Assembly (NCBI GenBank): GCA_016706365.1
Contig: JADJJU010000003.1
Span: 186,001 to 250,000 of the forward strand
Reading direction: 5' to 3'
DNA: 64,000 nucleotides
Source of the DNA: Saprospiraceae bacterium
Lineage (GTDB): Bacteria; Bacteroidota; Bacteroidia; Chitinophagales; Saprospiraceae
Below, in pieces: positions 18,566 through 28,725 of the stretch. The notes beneath the pieces were generated by a model. The model was not told the DNA's origin. It searched no databases and saw nothing but the letters and a program-made list of their open reading frames with translations. Numbering within the stretch: position 1 is the first letter of the stretch; the number at the start of each line of letters is the position of its first letter. The translations under genes were made by a program, and so were the position numbers.

Positions 18566-19385
18566 TCAGAAGAGGTCCTTTTGCATTCTGAGCGGAGTTT
18601 CCCGGAGTTGATGTTCGATCACTGATGGATTTACTCCAGCAAAGATTTTAAAGTCCCTGATCATGTGCATCTGATCATAGTATCCGGCTTCGTAGGCAAT
18701 GTTGGTCCAGCTGAGGTCCGGAGAAGCTTCATGCAATCTGTAAGCTTTGGAAAACTTTAAAATTCTGGCATACATTTTTGGATTCATACCTATTCTTTCC
18801 CTGCACTTCCTTTCGAATTGTTTCAGACTAAGACAGGAAAGGGATGCCGTTTTTTCAATGGACATATTGCCACTATTTTTCAGCAGGATCCGGACAGCGG
18901 TATCAAAGGGCAGAATTTCTTTGAGCGCTTTTACTTTATTCAGCAGAAATTTTTCGACCAATATTTTACCTTCATGCAAATCATTGATTTCCAGCAATTG
19001 ATCATTTAATTCTTTCATTTCAGGACCAAAAAAATCAAATGCATCGAATCCTCCATCGAATAGCTCATTCATAGGGATTCCCAGCAAGCGATACAATCCC
19101 CCGGCAAAAAATCGACCCTAATAGCAGTGAGCATTTGATGAACTTAAATGTTGACCCGGGTGTACTGCGGGCCTATTAACATTACCGCAGCTTGCCTTCA
19201 AATCCCCCGGATAATCGTCTCATGGACACCGGATGATTACAATAAAACATTAAAGATTGGAAAGGGGTAGGAGGGTAGGGCGTCACAACATCTCCATTTC
19301 CATCAGGCAATCTCACATGGACAGTAGTTATGTTCCAAACATATTCCTGTAAAGCGGAATCAGGAATGTATATTTTTACTTCCAT
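18566..19385 (-). pseudogene. AraC-family transcriptional regulator with several lesions
   Basis: The N-terminus (MEVKIYIPDSALQEYVWNIT, a DUF6597-type sensor start) is open to 19182. The frame then shifts around GGCAAGCTGCGG (one A missing would fit) to AAVMLIGPQYTRVNI. It meets an in-frame TAA near 19147, continues VHQMLTAIRVDFLPG and shifts again at a G5 run near 19098 to LYRLLGIPMNELF. The last 176 residues hold the double helix-turn-helix AraC domain (SLKQFERKCRERIGMNPKMY; DLSWTNIAYEAGYYDQMHMI). Two frameshifts plus a stop make decay more likely here than a single error. The natural target is unknown. Confidence 0.8.
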
Positions 19386-19475
19386 TATGACTCAATCTTA
19401 TCTCTAAGATATGAGTTATTGGGAAATGAATGTAGAAAATTACAATTATGGGAACCAAATGGATATTCAATTCTC

Positions 19476-19889
19476 TCAATCAAATGGCAATAACTCCGGT
19501 TCCAGAAATGAACTTTTAGCTAGTTCTGAATTGAATATATCAATGGCATAATGTTGATGAAGTAAATCCTTGAAATTGGTTTTTAATCGGGGATTTTCTT
19601 CTATGAAGTCTTGAAATGAAACAGTATTTGATTTTAATATAAAATGATAAACAGCTCTGATAGCTGCGATGGTTACCGTTTCATTATACTTGTCAAATGC
19701 TCCAAGGGATTGTGTGAATGCTTTCAATTGAGTACAAATGTTTTCAATTGATTTGTCAATTCCATATTTGTTAATATGAATCCAGGCCAGCCTTATGTGC
19801 GCTTCATGGCTGAAAATTGCAGGATTAAGCTGACAACTTGCGAATTGATCTTCAAATTCCTGATCACTTAAGTTGAAGTGCGTTTGCAT
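19476..19889 (-). CDS. Conserved hypothetical cytoplasmic protein
   Basis: 137 residues, mostly alpha-helical, without signal peptide or membrane segment. It contains FSHEAHIRLAWIHINKYG near residue 26, then regularly spaced helices, and ends LEPELLPFD. I recognise this as the type of small helical protein seen in many bacteria without assigned function. It stands alone between two damaged genes. No catalytic motif is visible beyond a few scattered histidines. Confidence 0.6.
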   Translation of the reverse strand: MQTHFNLSDQEFEDQFASCQLNPAIFSHEAHIRLAWIHINKYGIDKSIENICTQLKAFTQSLGAFDKYNETVTIAAIRAVYHFILKSNTVSFQDFIEENPRLKTNFKDLLHQHYAIDIFNSELAKSSFLEPELLPFD

Positions 19890-19933
19890 TATTATGGAGT
19901 TATTAGCTGAATGAAACGAATAGGTATGGAAAC

Positions 19934-20559
19934 TTATACTTTATTTCTGCCATAGAAATATGAAATACCGTTTGGAACGTCGTCATACGTGACCATGTCA
20001 CGGGATTTATTATATTCAAAGTAACTGAGCAGTCCAAAGTCGCCCGCACACATTGAGGTATGTGCCAACAAAGCTCCCAATATTGTTAGCCTCAATCGGG
20101 ATTTACAACTAAAAGGCAAATCAGAAGGGAGGCGGTAATGACCACGAATGGAGTCAGGGCAACTATCTGAAACTCTTTTTTGTTGGCCACAAACTTATCA
20201 GCCAGCGCCATAAAATAGAACTTTCTTAAGTTAGCATCATAAGAAGTTTTATTTGCACCCTGGCTCTTGTAAGCAAGAACATGAAGGTATTCATGCAATG
20301 GTACAAAAGTTATAGATAATGCCAGTCCATAACTGAAATATTTAAAGCGCTCAGCAAAAGAATATAACTGATCGTCTATTCCAATAATAAAATAGAAAAC
20401 GCACAAAGCAAATATTACGAAATTGCTTAAATAATAAAAGATGGAAGCTTTGCTGCGTTTATTCAAATACATTCTGATGAAAGGAACAAGCTCCTTGTGT
20501 CCTAATTCGTCCATAAGAACATAACCTTCATTGTTTAATTCTTCCGGCTGGATATTCAT
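19934..20559 (-). pseudogene. DUF3267 membrane metalloprotease-like protein, frameshifted
   Basis: The ATG at 20559 opens MNIQPEELNNEGYVLMDEL. Two hydrophobic segments follow. HEYLH at about residues 89-93, the zinc-site-like motif of DUF3267, lies in the second (LALSITFVPLHEYLHVLAYKS). The frame stops at 20092 after LLVVNPD. The family continues in another frame as RLRLTILGALLAHTSMCAGDFGLL...YDDVPNGISYFYG to 19934. One extra C in the run CCCGATTG would restore VVNPRLRLTILGAL. The intact family is an uncharacterised zincin-like integral membrane protein. The lesion is a homopolymer contraction, so the gene may be intact in reality. Confidence 0.8.
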
Positions 20560-20710
20560 TTTCCAATTTGAATTTGCACTTTTAAAACACAAAATCCGAT
20601 CCCTAATACCTGCATTCCTTTTAAGTTTATTGTGATAGGGATAAATGTGAAATCAATCAGAAATGTTTTTATATTTAATGAAAAGGTAATGTTAGAAAAG
20701 GATTGAAGAA

Positions 20711-21067
20711 TTATAAGTCCTGTCCGAAAGTCAACAAGTTATTATCGGGATCCAACAGAGAAAACTCTTTCTGACCCCATGGCTTGACCTGTAAGGGAGC
20801 TCCAGGATGAATGATTACATTATTTTCCTGCATGGATTTATACAATCCATCAATATCGGAGGTCCTGATATACACTTGCCCATAATTTTCAGCAGGATCT
20901 AGATCTTTAAATTCAAAAAAATGAATTTCAACATTATCCTTTTTCAACATCAAATAGCCATCATAATCCTGATTTCCTATATCTCTGAATTCTAACTTGT
21001 TGATATAATATTCACGGGTTTTTGTCTTGTCCCTCATGGGAATTTTGGGGTGAATTGCAGATAGCAT
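20711..21067 (-). CDS. VOC family (bleomycin-resistance-like) protein
   Basis: 118 residues forming one glyoxalase/bleomycin-resistance module: two beta-alpha-beta-beta-beta halves, HPKIPMRDKTKTREYYINKL in the first and GQVYIRTSDIDGLYKSMQEN in the second, ending EFSLLDPDNNLLTFGQ. A late glutamate (KEFSLLDPDNN) and an early histidine (AIHPKIPMRD) are in the places where metal or ligand residues usually lie. Such single-domain proteins often sequester bleomycin-type drugs or act on small substrates; no specific ligand can be inferred. Confidence 0.85.
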   Translation of the reverse strand: MLSAIHPKIPMRDKTKTREYYINKLEFRDIGNQDYDGYLMLKKDNVEIHFFEFKDLDPAENYGQVYIRTSDIDGLYKSMQENNVIIHPGAPLQVKPWGQKEFSLLDPDNNLLTFGQDL

Positions 21068-21140
21068 TTTATATTTATTTTGGTGTTAATAGTACTTTAA
21101 GTAATAAATTCAATTTCTCTGAGGGAAATAACATTAAAAT

Positions 21141-22352
21141 TTAAATTTCGACTGCCTCGTTTGTTTCCACGCTTATGGGCGATTCTTCTTTTCGGGTTTT
21201 GGTTATCACTAATCCCACCATCATAATCAATGCTGACAAGATGATTACCTGAATGATCAGGGAACTATTGACAATCGGAATAGAATTTAATGGATCGATG
21301 GACAGAAAAAGTAAAATGGTTATCAGGCCTCTTGGAGCTATAAATAGCAAAGGCATTAAAGGCAATTTGGAAAGTTTAAGTTGAATGAACCTGAAGAAGA
21401 AAATACAAAATACAATCGCAATGGCAAGAAGTAGTGAGTTGGGGTTTAATACTTCTGATGTCTCAATTAGGTAACCAAATAAAATAAAAAATAGGGCTCT
21501 GATTAAGAAAGCGCCTTCAATTGTTAAGTCCCGAAACTTCTTCACTTCTTTATTTAATTCATCAGGCTTGAGTTTTTCAATCCACTTAAACTGTCTGAGC
21601 TCATCAAGATTGCCTATGAATAAACCAAAAATCAAAATAAAAATGAGGCCGGGTAAATGGAAAATTTTAGACACTTCATAAATGAGCACGACAAACAGAA
21701 TGATAGGTACGAATTTGACATGATGGTCAATTTTGTTAAGTAAATATGCCAACAGTAATGTCGCGACAAAGGACACAAGAATGATAATCAGTATTTGTAA
21801 AAAAAAACTACCAAAGGAAGCAGCATTGATGATGTCATTGAATATCAGGAAATTAAAAATAAGTACACCCAATATGTCGGACAAGCTACTCTCATAAATC
21901 ACAAATTCTTTACTGGATTTCGCGAGATTCCTCACGCTGGGAATAGCAATAGCACTGCTGATAACACAGAGTGGAAGCGCATTAATGATACTTTCTTTTA
22001 ATCCGAAATCACCGTAGTAACTAAATAACAAAGACATCGATGCAGCTAAAGCAATGATAGGCAGTAGTGCCCCTAAAAAGGATTTTCCTATCAAACCATA
22101 TTTTGTCTTATTAATTTCAAGTTCGAGGGAACCTTCTAAGACAATTAGAATCAAACCTATACTGCCTAGTACTGGCAAAAAAGGGAAAAAATCAGGAAGA
22201 TCAATGTCTAAGAAGTTGGTTAGCTGTCGAACTGCCCAACCAAGCAATAATAAAAGTATAACGGAAGGAATTCGTGTTTTGGCGGAAGTAAGATCAAACA
22301 CATAAGCAATAAGAGCCAAAACACAAAAAGTAATAATTATAGTAACTGTCAT
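21141..22352 (-). CDS. Cation:proton antiporter (CPA family, Na_H_Exchanger domain)
   Basis: 403 residues with about 11-12 transmembrane helices. The sequence starts with TIIITFCVLALIAYVFDL, continues IPSVILLLLLGWAVRQL, and has ALPLCVISSAIAIPSVRNLA in the middle and APRGLITILLFLSIDPLN late. These match the core helices of the CPA1/CPA2 exchangers. The usual ND or DD ion-binding pair is replaced by less obvious residues (YESSLSDILGVLIF is the likely equivalent), so ion specificity is uncertain. It probably exchanges Na+ or K+ for H+ at the inner membrane. No TrkA-N domain is attached. Confidence 0.87.
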   Translation of the reverse strand: MTVTIIITFCVLALIAYVFDLTSAKTRIPSVILLLLLGWAVRQLTNFLDIDLPDFFPFLPVLGSIGLILIVLEGSLELEINKTKYGLIGKSFLGALLPIIALAASMSLLFSYYGDFGLKESIINALPLCVISSAIAIPSVRNLAKSSKEFVIYESSLSDILGVLIFNFLIFNDIINAASFGSFFLQILIIILVSFVATLLLAYLLNKIDHHVKFVPIILFVVLIYEVSKIFHLPGLIFILIFGLFIGNLDELRQFKWIEKLKPDELNKEVKKFRDLTIEGAFLIRALFFILFGYLIETSEVLNPNSLLLAIAIVFCIFFFRFIQLKLSKLPLMPLLFIAPRGLITILLFLSIDPLNSIPIVNSSLIIQVIILSALIMMVGLVITKTRKEESPISVETNEAVEI

Positions 22353-22716
22353 AAAACAGAGTTGGAATTTTAATTCAGCATAATAAACAAAACAAGATAA
22401 TTGGATGCAGGGTTAATTGGTCTGCAAGCAATCTTCTATAAGCTGTCTGCAAAATAGCTCATTTTTTTATAATTGCCTTTCTGCTTTATTCTATACATAA
22501 TAATAGAAGTTCATTATCCCCACAGTGCATTTTTAAAAATCTATATGTCAATTTACTAAAATGATTGGTTGAAACCAGGATAGCATTTTCCTGAAATTCT
22601 ATAGCTATCTATTATACTGTTACTGCAAATGTTCGGGTCGATGCAGTATCTTTGTTTTTGCAAATTTGAATCGAAGTTGAACATGATGAAATACTTTTTT
22701 ATACAAATTCATTAAA
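22353..22716. other. Divergent intergenic region with possible Bacteroidota promoter
   Basis: A 364-base AT-rich gap between divergent genes. TATCTTTG at 22647-22654 matches the TAnnTTTG -7 element of Bacteroidota sigma factors and lies 63 bases before the SH3 lipoprotein. A clear TTTG -33 element at the right spacing is missing. No repeat or gene was seen in the rest. Confidence 0.35.
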
Positions 22717-23193
22717 ATGAGCATTAGAATATTACCTTTTTCTTTAATACTTACATTGTTAATGATGACAGCTTCTTCATGTGGCAGCAATTCAAGGCCT
22801 GAAGTAAGTGAAGAAACAGAAATATCTGAAGATACCTTATCAGTTTCTGAGGGTGCACAAGATTCTCCAGAAGATGAAATTGCAGAAGACAGCCCTGCAG
22901 TTCAGAGTACAGTAAATAAGAATAAAGCACCCGATGGCCCGGCACCGGACTATAGTGCTCTGCCAGGCCCCGTAGGTTTCGTCAGCGATGAAAATTTGAT
23001 TATGAGAGAAAAGCCCAGTGCCAAATCGAATAAAATTGCTACACTCAAAATGAATGAGACTATTTACATAATAGAAACCAGCATGATTGGGGATGATGAT
23101 AAACAGACAGAATATCCTACCTGGTACAGGATAGAAAGGAAAAATAAAGAAAGAGGATGGGTGAAAGCTTCATCAATCAGTTCAGGGCATTGA
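22717..23193 (+). CDS. SH3-domain lipoprotein
   Basis: 158 residues. A lipoprotein signal peptide with the lipobox MMTASSC (cysteine about residue 22) precedes an acidic, low-complexity linker (about 25-75, rich in E, D, S and P). A C-terminal bacterial SH3 domain follows (about 85-155, VGFVSDENLIMREKPSAKSN, ending RGWVKASSIS). The protein is expected to be lipid-anchored in the outer or inner membrane, with the SH3 domain binding peptidoglycan or protein partners. The last strand GWVKASSI is typical of SH3_3 domains. It stands alone on the plus strand. Confidence 0.82.
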   Translation: MSIRILPFSLILTLLMMTASSCGSNSRPEVSEETEISEDTLSVSEGAQDSPEDEIAEDSPAVQSTVNKNKAPDGPAPDYSALPGPVGFVSDENLIMREKPSAKSNKIATLKMNETIYIIETSMIGDDDKQTEYPTWYRIERKNKERGWVKASSISSGH

Positions 23194-23532
23194 CTAAGCT
23201 GGTGGCAGTTATGAATGTTGAATGATTAGTTATGAATGTAACAGACAGTAACAGCCGCAACAACCAAGTTGAGCACATAATCTGGAGAAAAGTCTCGATT
23301 CATTGTGCAAGCAGGCACCTTGCATGCAACGTGAGCTCGTGACACGGGGGATTCTGTACTTTGAAAACATACATGCTAAGTGTAATCCGCTAAAAAGCAG
23401 GTGTGGACACGCAGGTAGGGACGAAGTGCCATTCGCCCACTTTCAATACAATAAGCTTGCATATCTGAAAAAATCCCCGGCCTTACATTATGTATGACCA
23501 GGGATCCCATTACTTGTTTATATCCCGGAATT
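23194..23532. other. Intergenic region without recognised features
   Basis: A 339-base gap between convergent genes. A 64-codon plus-strand frame exists here but has no coding character. I see no terminator with a clear U-tract and no member of the repeat families found elsewhere. Confidence 0.4.
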
Positions 23533-24955
23533 TCAGGCATTCATAACCACATTCTTTTCATCTTTTACGACCATTTGAGGCTGCTCATTTGCCCACTCAC
23601 TCATGCCGTTTGCATAGTTTCTAACATTTTTGAAGCCATGTCTGGCGAGAAGAGAATATGCAATGGATGATCTGTCTCCACTTTGGCAATGTATGACCAC
23701 ATCCTGGTTTTTGTCTATTTTATCAATATTTTGACCAAATGACCTATGAATATATTTTCAGCTCCAGGAATATGACCTTCATTATACTCAGTTGCATTTC
23801 TGACATCAATGATTTGGACTTCATTTAAAATATTTTTAAAGCTGCCAATTTCAATTCCCTTCACAGTATTCAGCTGACCTCCTCCGGCAGTCCAGGCTAC
23901 AGTATCAGGAATATATCCCATCACATTATCCAATCCGATCCTCATTAATTTTCTGCTGATATCATTCAATTGTGAAGGCTCAGCCAGAAGGATAAAGGGT
24001 TCTTCATAATTTAAAATCCATCCCGCCCATGTGCTGAGTGAATTATTATTCTGGATATTGATACTTCCTGGAATGAATCCTTTTGCAAATTGTGTTTTAT
24101 GTCTGGTATCAATCAATTTTGTTCCATTATTCAATGCTTCTTTTAATTGATCATTATTCATCAAAGCGGGTATGGGTACAGAAGTCAATAATGGTCTGTC
24201 GACCTTATTTAATTTCTTCATCATTGCAAAATAATATGGCGGTTCCGGTTGATCCGCCAATAAGTATTTAACAAAATCTGCCCTGTTGGCATCAAATTTC
24301 AATGCGGGATTTTGAAGTTTTTCATAGCCGACAGTTGAACCAGGAACTGCTCCCAGAGATTTTCCGCAGGCTGAGCCGGCTCCATGTCCCGGCCAAACCT
24401 GAATATAGTCTTTCAAGGTTTTAAATTTTTCAATAGAGTCATGCATTTGTATGGCTCCTAATTCAGCTGTCCCGGAGAATCCTGCAGCTTTTCCAACAAA
24501 TCAGGTCTTCCTACATCTCCAACAAACACAAAATCTCCTGTAAACAACATTACCGGCTGTTGACTAGCAGGATGATGCGTCAACAGAAAACTGATACTTT
24601 CTGGGGTATGCCCCGGAGTATGGATTACCTCAAACGACAAATTTCCCAGCTTGATAACATCTCCATGTTTTAACCTGTTATGAGGAAATTCATATTCCCA
24701 GCCCTCACCACCTTCCGCAGACAAATACATCTCTGCTCCAGTCAAAGCTGCCAATTCTCTGGATCCTGCCAGAAAATCAGCGTGAATATGCGTTTCAAAA
24801 ATATGGGTAATCTTTAGCTGATTTGCTTTTGCTATTTCAAGATATGTATCTACATCTCTTTTGGCATCAATTACTGCGGCTACGCCCATTTTTTGACAAC
24901 CAATTAAATAACTCGCTTGTGCAAGGCTCTTATCGTATACGCGTTCGAAAAACAT
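23533..24955 (-). pseudogene. MBL-fold persulfide dioxygenase-like protein with two rhodanese domains, two frameshifts
   Basis: Three frames join into one protein of about 470 residues. The first (24955-24458) is a metallo-beta-lactamase domain with ETHIHADFLAGSRELA, HTPGHTPES and GDFVFVGDVGRPDLLEK. The second (to 23715) finishes this domain (VWPGHGAGSACGK) and adds a rhodanese domain (DTRHKTQFAKGFIPGSINI, no catalytic cysteine seen). The third ends with an active-type rhodanese loop HCQSGDRSS. Adding one A at the run GAAAAGCTG (about 24485) gives LLEKAAGFSGTAELGA, and adding one A near 23725 gives VKNIDKIDKNQDVVIHC; both are normal family sequence. The family oxidises glutathione- or bacillithiol-type persulfides and moves sulfane sulfur. 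Both lesions are A-run contractions, so sequencing error is likely. Confidence 0.85.
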
Positions 24956-25119
24956 AGCATTATAGTTTTATGATGAATCAACTCTACAAAAGTGCAATTA
25001 TTGTCACTGAATTACTGCTACTTTTGTTACAAACAACTACTTCGCCAATTGATTTAAAAATTGAAGCCATATTGAAAATTATGGCTATAAAAAATGATAG
25101 GATTTCAATTGCGCTATGC

Positions 25120-25560
25120 CTAAATTAAATCATGCTGCTTGAGTACTGCTTCTTCGTCCCCAGTGATATATGAAAATATTTTATAGCCGCTGGCTCTCTT
25201 CTGGAGGAAGTATATCACCTCAAACTCAATAGCACCACTTAATTCATCTACTTTCCTGTACAGCATTTTCCATTTCAGCTTCGCCATACAATGCAGGCTG
25301 TCCAGAGAAGTAGTTTCTTTAGAAGTGATTTTCATAGCAGTCACCCCAATTTTACGATAAAAGTCATAACCCTGAGGAATAAGCATTTTAAATTCTTCAT
25401 TATTGCTCCCACAAACGGTGCCATTCGGATGAGCCTGAACAAAGCATTCGGCGAAACAGGATGCGATTTCATCTATTTCTAAATTGCCTTCCAGAGCATC
25501 ATTAAATCTCTTTTCATATTGATTAAAAAATAGTTCGATCGTTTGTTCCGAATTATTCAT
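25120..25560 (-). CDS. NTF2/SnoaL-like hypothetical protein
   Basis: 146 residues. An N-terminal helix (TIELFFNQYEKRFNDALEG) is followed by a curved sheet (MKITSKETTSLDSLHCMAKLKWKMLY; GAIEFEVIYFLQK; YKIFSYITGD), the order expected for NTF2-like proteins. No catalytic residues stand out. It lies 19 bases downstream of the cysteine-rich protein gene and is probably co-transcribed with it; a functional tie is only suggested by this arrangement. Confidence 0.6.
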   Translation of the reverse strand: MNNSEQTIELFFNQYEKRFNDALEGNLEIDEIASCFAECFVQAHPNGTVCGSNNEEFKMLIPQGYDFYRKIGVTAMKITSKETTSLDSLHCMAKLKWKMLYRKVDELSGAIEFEVIYFLQKRASGYKIFSYITGDEEAVLKQHDLI

Positions 25561-25579
25561 ACCAATTCAGTTAAGGTTT

Positions 25580-25912
25580 TTATGCAGCCATTTGGCGACA
25601 AATTTTGGCGCATTCAAGACATGCTTCTGCACATTCGCGGCAATGTTCAGACCCATGCTGACTACATTCATTTCCACAATCTTCACATATATCCGCGCAA
25701 ATTTTGCAAATATCGGAAGCATATTCTGAACCCAAACTCATGACCTGGGCAGCAGCATAACAAATTGCAGCACATTCCATATCTAATTGTATACATCTGG
25801 CCATCATTTTTACGTCGTCTTCCTCAGTACAGGAACTGGCGCAGTGATTACAAATAGCAGCACATTTTAGACAAGCTTCTATGCATTTTTGAAATTCGTG
25901 ATAAGCTCTCAT
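25580..25912 (-). CDS. Four-helix-bundle copper-binding protein (DUF326/Csp-like)
   Basis: 110 residues with 19 cysteines at positions 10, 14, 17, 21, 24, 28, 40, 47, 51, 69, 72, 76, 79, 83, 91, 94, 98, 101 and 105. Their CxxxC and CxxC spacing lines the faces of four amphipathic helices, the hallmark of copper storage proteins that fill the bundle core with Cu(I) (established for Csp1/Csp3). Histidines near helix ends (CNHC, SEHCREC) are typical. No signal peptide is seen, so it is probably the cytosolic Csp3-like type. It should store or detoxify copper. It lies two genes upstream of the sulfur-handling MBL/rhodanese gene. Confidence 0.88.
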   Translation of the reverse strand: MRAYHEFQKCIEACLKCAAICNHCASSCTEEDDVKMMARCIQLDMECAAICYAAAQVMSLGSEYASDICKICADICEDCGNECSQHGSEHCRECAEACLECAKICRQMAA

Positions 25913-26127
25913 AAGAAATTAATTTTGAGGAGTTTAGAAAATTGATTTTTACAAATTTATAACCCGCATGATTGATAAAGTTACATCTATCGGCTTAAGT
26001 CTTATAAGAATTTGATCAACTGTTAAAAATTCATGTCCTTCTCTCTTGTGTTTCTGCTTCATTCGCTTATCTTGCCTGACTGATCCGGACCCCCGGTCAG
26101 GCCATTTTTAAAACAAAAGCAAGCATT

Positions 26128-28725
26128 ATGCGTGGGAATCTGGTAACGATCACATTGGTAAGTTCACTTTTCTTCGGTCTGATACATGCTCAGGAAAACG
26201 CATTATTATATTATTATCTTCCTGACGAGTCTCTGAATCCTGCCGTTTCTACACCTGCTGCTTTTTTAGGGTATGATCCGGGAGAGTGGCATTTAACTCA
26301 TGATCAGCTTTTGTTTTATATGAAGAAATTGGCTGATGAATCGGACAGAGTTTTATTTCAGGAATATGCCAGATCTCATGAAGGGAGACCCTTATTCCAG
26401 CTTGTTATTTCAAGCCCCGAGAATATCAGTAAAATAGAGCAAATCAGAACAGAACATCTGCGCCTGGCTGATCCCAAAATTTCCTCATCAGTTGAAATAA
26501 AGAACCTTCCTTCTGTTGTTTCATTAAATTATACTGTTCATGGAAATGAGCCCAGCGGAGTAAATGCATCAGTTTATGTAGCTTACTATTTAGCTGCATC
26601 TCAAGGTAAATATGTGGATAGTTTGTTGAAGGATGTTGTTGTCTTAATAGATCCATGTCTCAATCCGGATGGCATGCACAGGTTTGCTAATTGGGTAAAT
26701 GCTCACAAAGGCCAGCAACTAATATCTGATCCCGCTTCAAGAGAATTAAACGAGCCATGGCCGGGAAGCAGGAGTAATCATTATTGGTTTGACCTTAACC
26801 GGGATTATTTACCGCTTGTCCATCCTGAGAGTCGCGGAAGAGTCCGCCGATTTCATGAATGGCTTCCCAATATTTATTGTGATTATCATGAGATGGGTAC
26901 CAACTCTACCTACTTCTTTCAACCGGGTGTCCCTGAAAGAACCAATCCACTGACTCCACAGAAAAATCAGGAATTAACAGAAAAAGTAGCTACTTATCAT
27001 GCCTCATTTATGGACAAAATCGGATCCTTATATTACAGTAAAGAAGATTTCGATGACTTTTACTATGGAAAAGGCTCTACTTATCCGGATATCCATGGAA
27101 GCATAGGGATTTTGTTTGAACAGGCTAGTTCGAGAGGGCATTTGCAAGATAGCCGCAATGGTAAAGTAAGTTTTCCTTTTACTATACGCAATCAGATTAC
27201 AACATCATTGTCTTCACTCAGAGCGGGATTTGATTTGAGAGAAGAACTGCTGGAATGGAAGCGGAATTATTTTAAAGATGCTATGGATGAGGCAGCCCGA
27301 CATCCCGTAAAAGCGTATGTTTTTAAGCCGGATAATGATGTCAGCCGCTCAGCCATGTTCCTTGACTTGCTGATCAATCATCAGATAGAGGTGTACCAAT
27401 TGGCCTCTAATGTTCGTGCCGGTAATAAGTCTTTTTCAGCTGAAAGCTATATAGTACCAATGGACCAGAGACAGCACAGGCTGATTCGCACATTGTTTGA
27501 CACTACGACGGTTTTCAAAGACAGTTTATTCTATGATATATCCACCTGGACTTTCTCCCTGGGGATGAATGTTGATTTTGCTCCTTTAACAGGTTCTCAA
27601 TATACAACATCTCTTAAAGGAGCACTGCTGGATATGAATGAAATACAGCGCAAACCGGAAAAAGTTCTTCCTGCAAAATATGCCTGGTTTATTGAGAATG
27701 ATGATATTTTCAGTGCTTCGGCATTTTATTATTTACTTCAACAGGGAATGAATTTGCGTTTAGTTACTGAACCAATGAGTATCAATACTCAGCAAGGAAA
27801 AAAGAGATTTGGAGCAGGAACTGTAATCATTTCAGCCGTAACTGCAAATGGTAGTAGCGCGGAACTGGATCATTTGCAGTATGTTACAAATAAATGGGGG
27901 ATAAGAGTCTGGTCTTCAGATTCAGGAAGAGCTACAGAAGGGGTGGATTTAGGTAGCCCATCCATTCAAAATCTTCGATTACCTAAAATGGTCCTTTTAA
28001 CGGGGACAGGCTCCTCTGCTCAGGAGGCCGGCGAGATTTGGCATACCCTTGATAAAAGGCTGGGAATGAAGGTGACATTGCTGGATGTTCAACAGTTTGA
28101 CCGACTGGAATGGAAAGATTACACGCACTTATTTATAACCGGAGCACCAACTTTGAATGAATCACAAACACAAATTCTAAAAAGTTGGATTCAGGAAGGT
28201 GGAATTGTAATAGCGACAGGCCGTGGAAACAATTGGCTTAAGTCGCAAAAATTAGCGTTTCTGGAGGATCCTGCACCGGAAAAGGAAGAGACAATCAATC
28301 GAATTTCATATGCAGATTATGAATCTGCTCAGGGTGCAAGCAGATTGAACGGAGCTATTCTGGAAATGGAGATTGATACAACGCATCCCCTATTTTACGG
28401 GTACAAACAAAAGACAATTGCAGTTTTTCATTCAGGTACTCAGCTGTTTGAAGCTACCAGAAACCCTTTGGCAACTCCCGGCTATTATAGTAAAAAAGCT
28501 ATCTTGAGCGGATATGTGCCCAGGCAGTTAAAAGATAAAATAGCGGGGAAAGCCGCCGTAGTGGTGAGTGGCCATGGCTCAGGAAAGGTTATTAGTTTAC
28601 TGGATAATCCTGTCTTCAGAGGATACTGGACAGCAACTTTTCGTTTATTTACCAATTCAATTTTTAATTCTTCAGCAATTATGAATGGTGCTACTGAAAG
28701 AAGCTTTAGAAAGACAGAAGAGTAG
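26128..28725 (+). CDS. Secreted M14-family zinc carboxypeptidase
   Basis: 865 residues with a signal peptide (VTITLVSSLFFGLIHAQ). The M14 catalytic domain (about residues 45-330) has the zinc site HGNEPSG at about 137-143 (HxxE) and a downstream histidine-containing segment NIYCDYHEMG at about 248-257. A region GKGSTYPDIHGSIGILFEQA follows. C-terminal to this are a mixed alpha/beta segment and a GATase1-like domain (about 620-800, THLFITGAPTLNESQTQIL and IVIATGRGNNW). The family removes C-terminal amino acids or acts on peptidoglycan or peptides in the periplasm. It has no T9SS tail. It stands alone on the plus strand before the adhesin island. Confidence 0.88.
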   Translation: MRGNLVTITLVSSLFFGLIHAQENALLYYYLPDESLNPAVSTPAAFLGYDPGEWHLTHDQLLFYMKKLADESDRVLFQEYARSHEGRPLFQLVISSPENISKIEQIRTEHLRLADPKISSSVEIKNLPSVVSLNYTVHGNEPSGVNASVYVAYYLAASQGKYVDSLLKDVVVLIDPCLNPDGMHRFANWVNAHKGQQLISDPASRELNEPWPGSRSNHYWFDLNRDYLPLVHPESRGRVRRFHEWLPNIYCDYHEMGTNSTYFFQPGVPERTNPLTPQKNQELTEKVATYHASFMDKIGSLYYSKEDFDDFYYGKGSTYPDIHGSIGILFEQASSRGHLQDSRNGKVSFPFTIRNQITTSLSSLRAGFDLREELLEWKRNYFKDAMDEAARHPVKAYVFKPDNDVSRSAMFLDLLINHQIEVYQLASNVRAGNKSFSAESYIVPMDQRQHRLIRTLFDTTTVFKDSLFYDISTWTFSLGMNVDFAPLTGSQYTTSLKGALLDMNEIQRKPEKVLPAKYAWFIENDDIFSASAFYYLLQQGMNLRLVTEPMSINTQQGKKRFGAGTVIISAVTANGSSAELDHLQYVTNKWGIRVWSSDSGRATEGVDLGSPSIQNLRLPKMVLLTGTGSSAQEAGEIWHTLDKRLGMKVTLLDVQQFDRLEWKDYTHLFITGAPTLNESQTQILKSWIQEGGIVIATGRGNNWLKSQKLAFLEDPAPEKEETINRISYADYESAQGASRLNGAILEMEIDTTHPLFYGYKQKTIAVFHSGTQLFEATRNPLATPGYYSKKAILSGYVPRQLKDKIAGKAAVVVSGHGSGKVISLLDNPVFRGYWTATFRLFTNSIFNSSAIMNGATERSFRKTEE

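Noticed and set aside
23303..23497. A 64-codon plus-strand frame in the 23.2-23.5 kb gap
   Set aside because: No signal, domain or coding bias; the TTG-type start lacks a ribosome-binding site.
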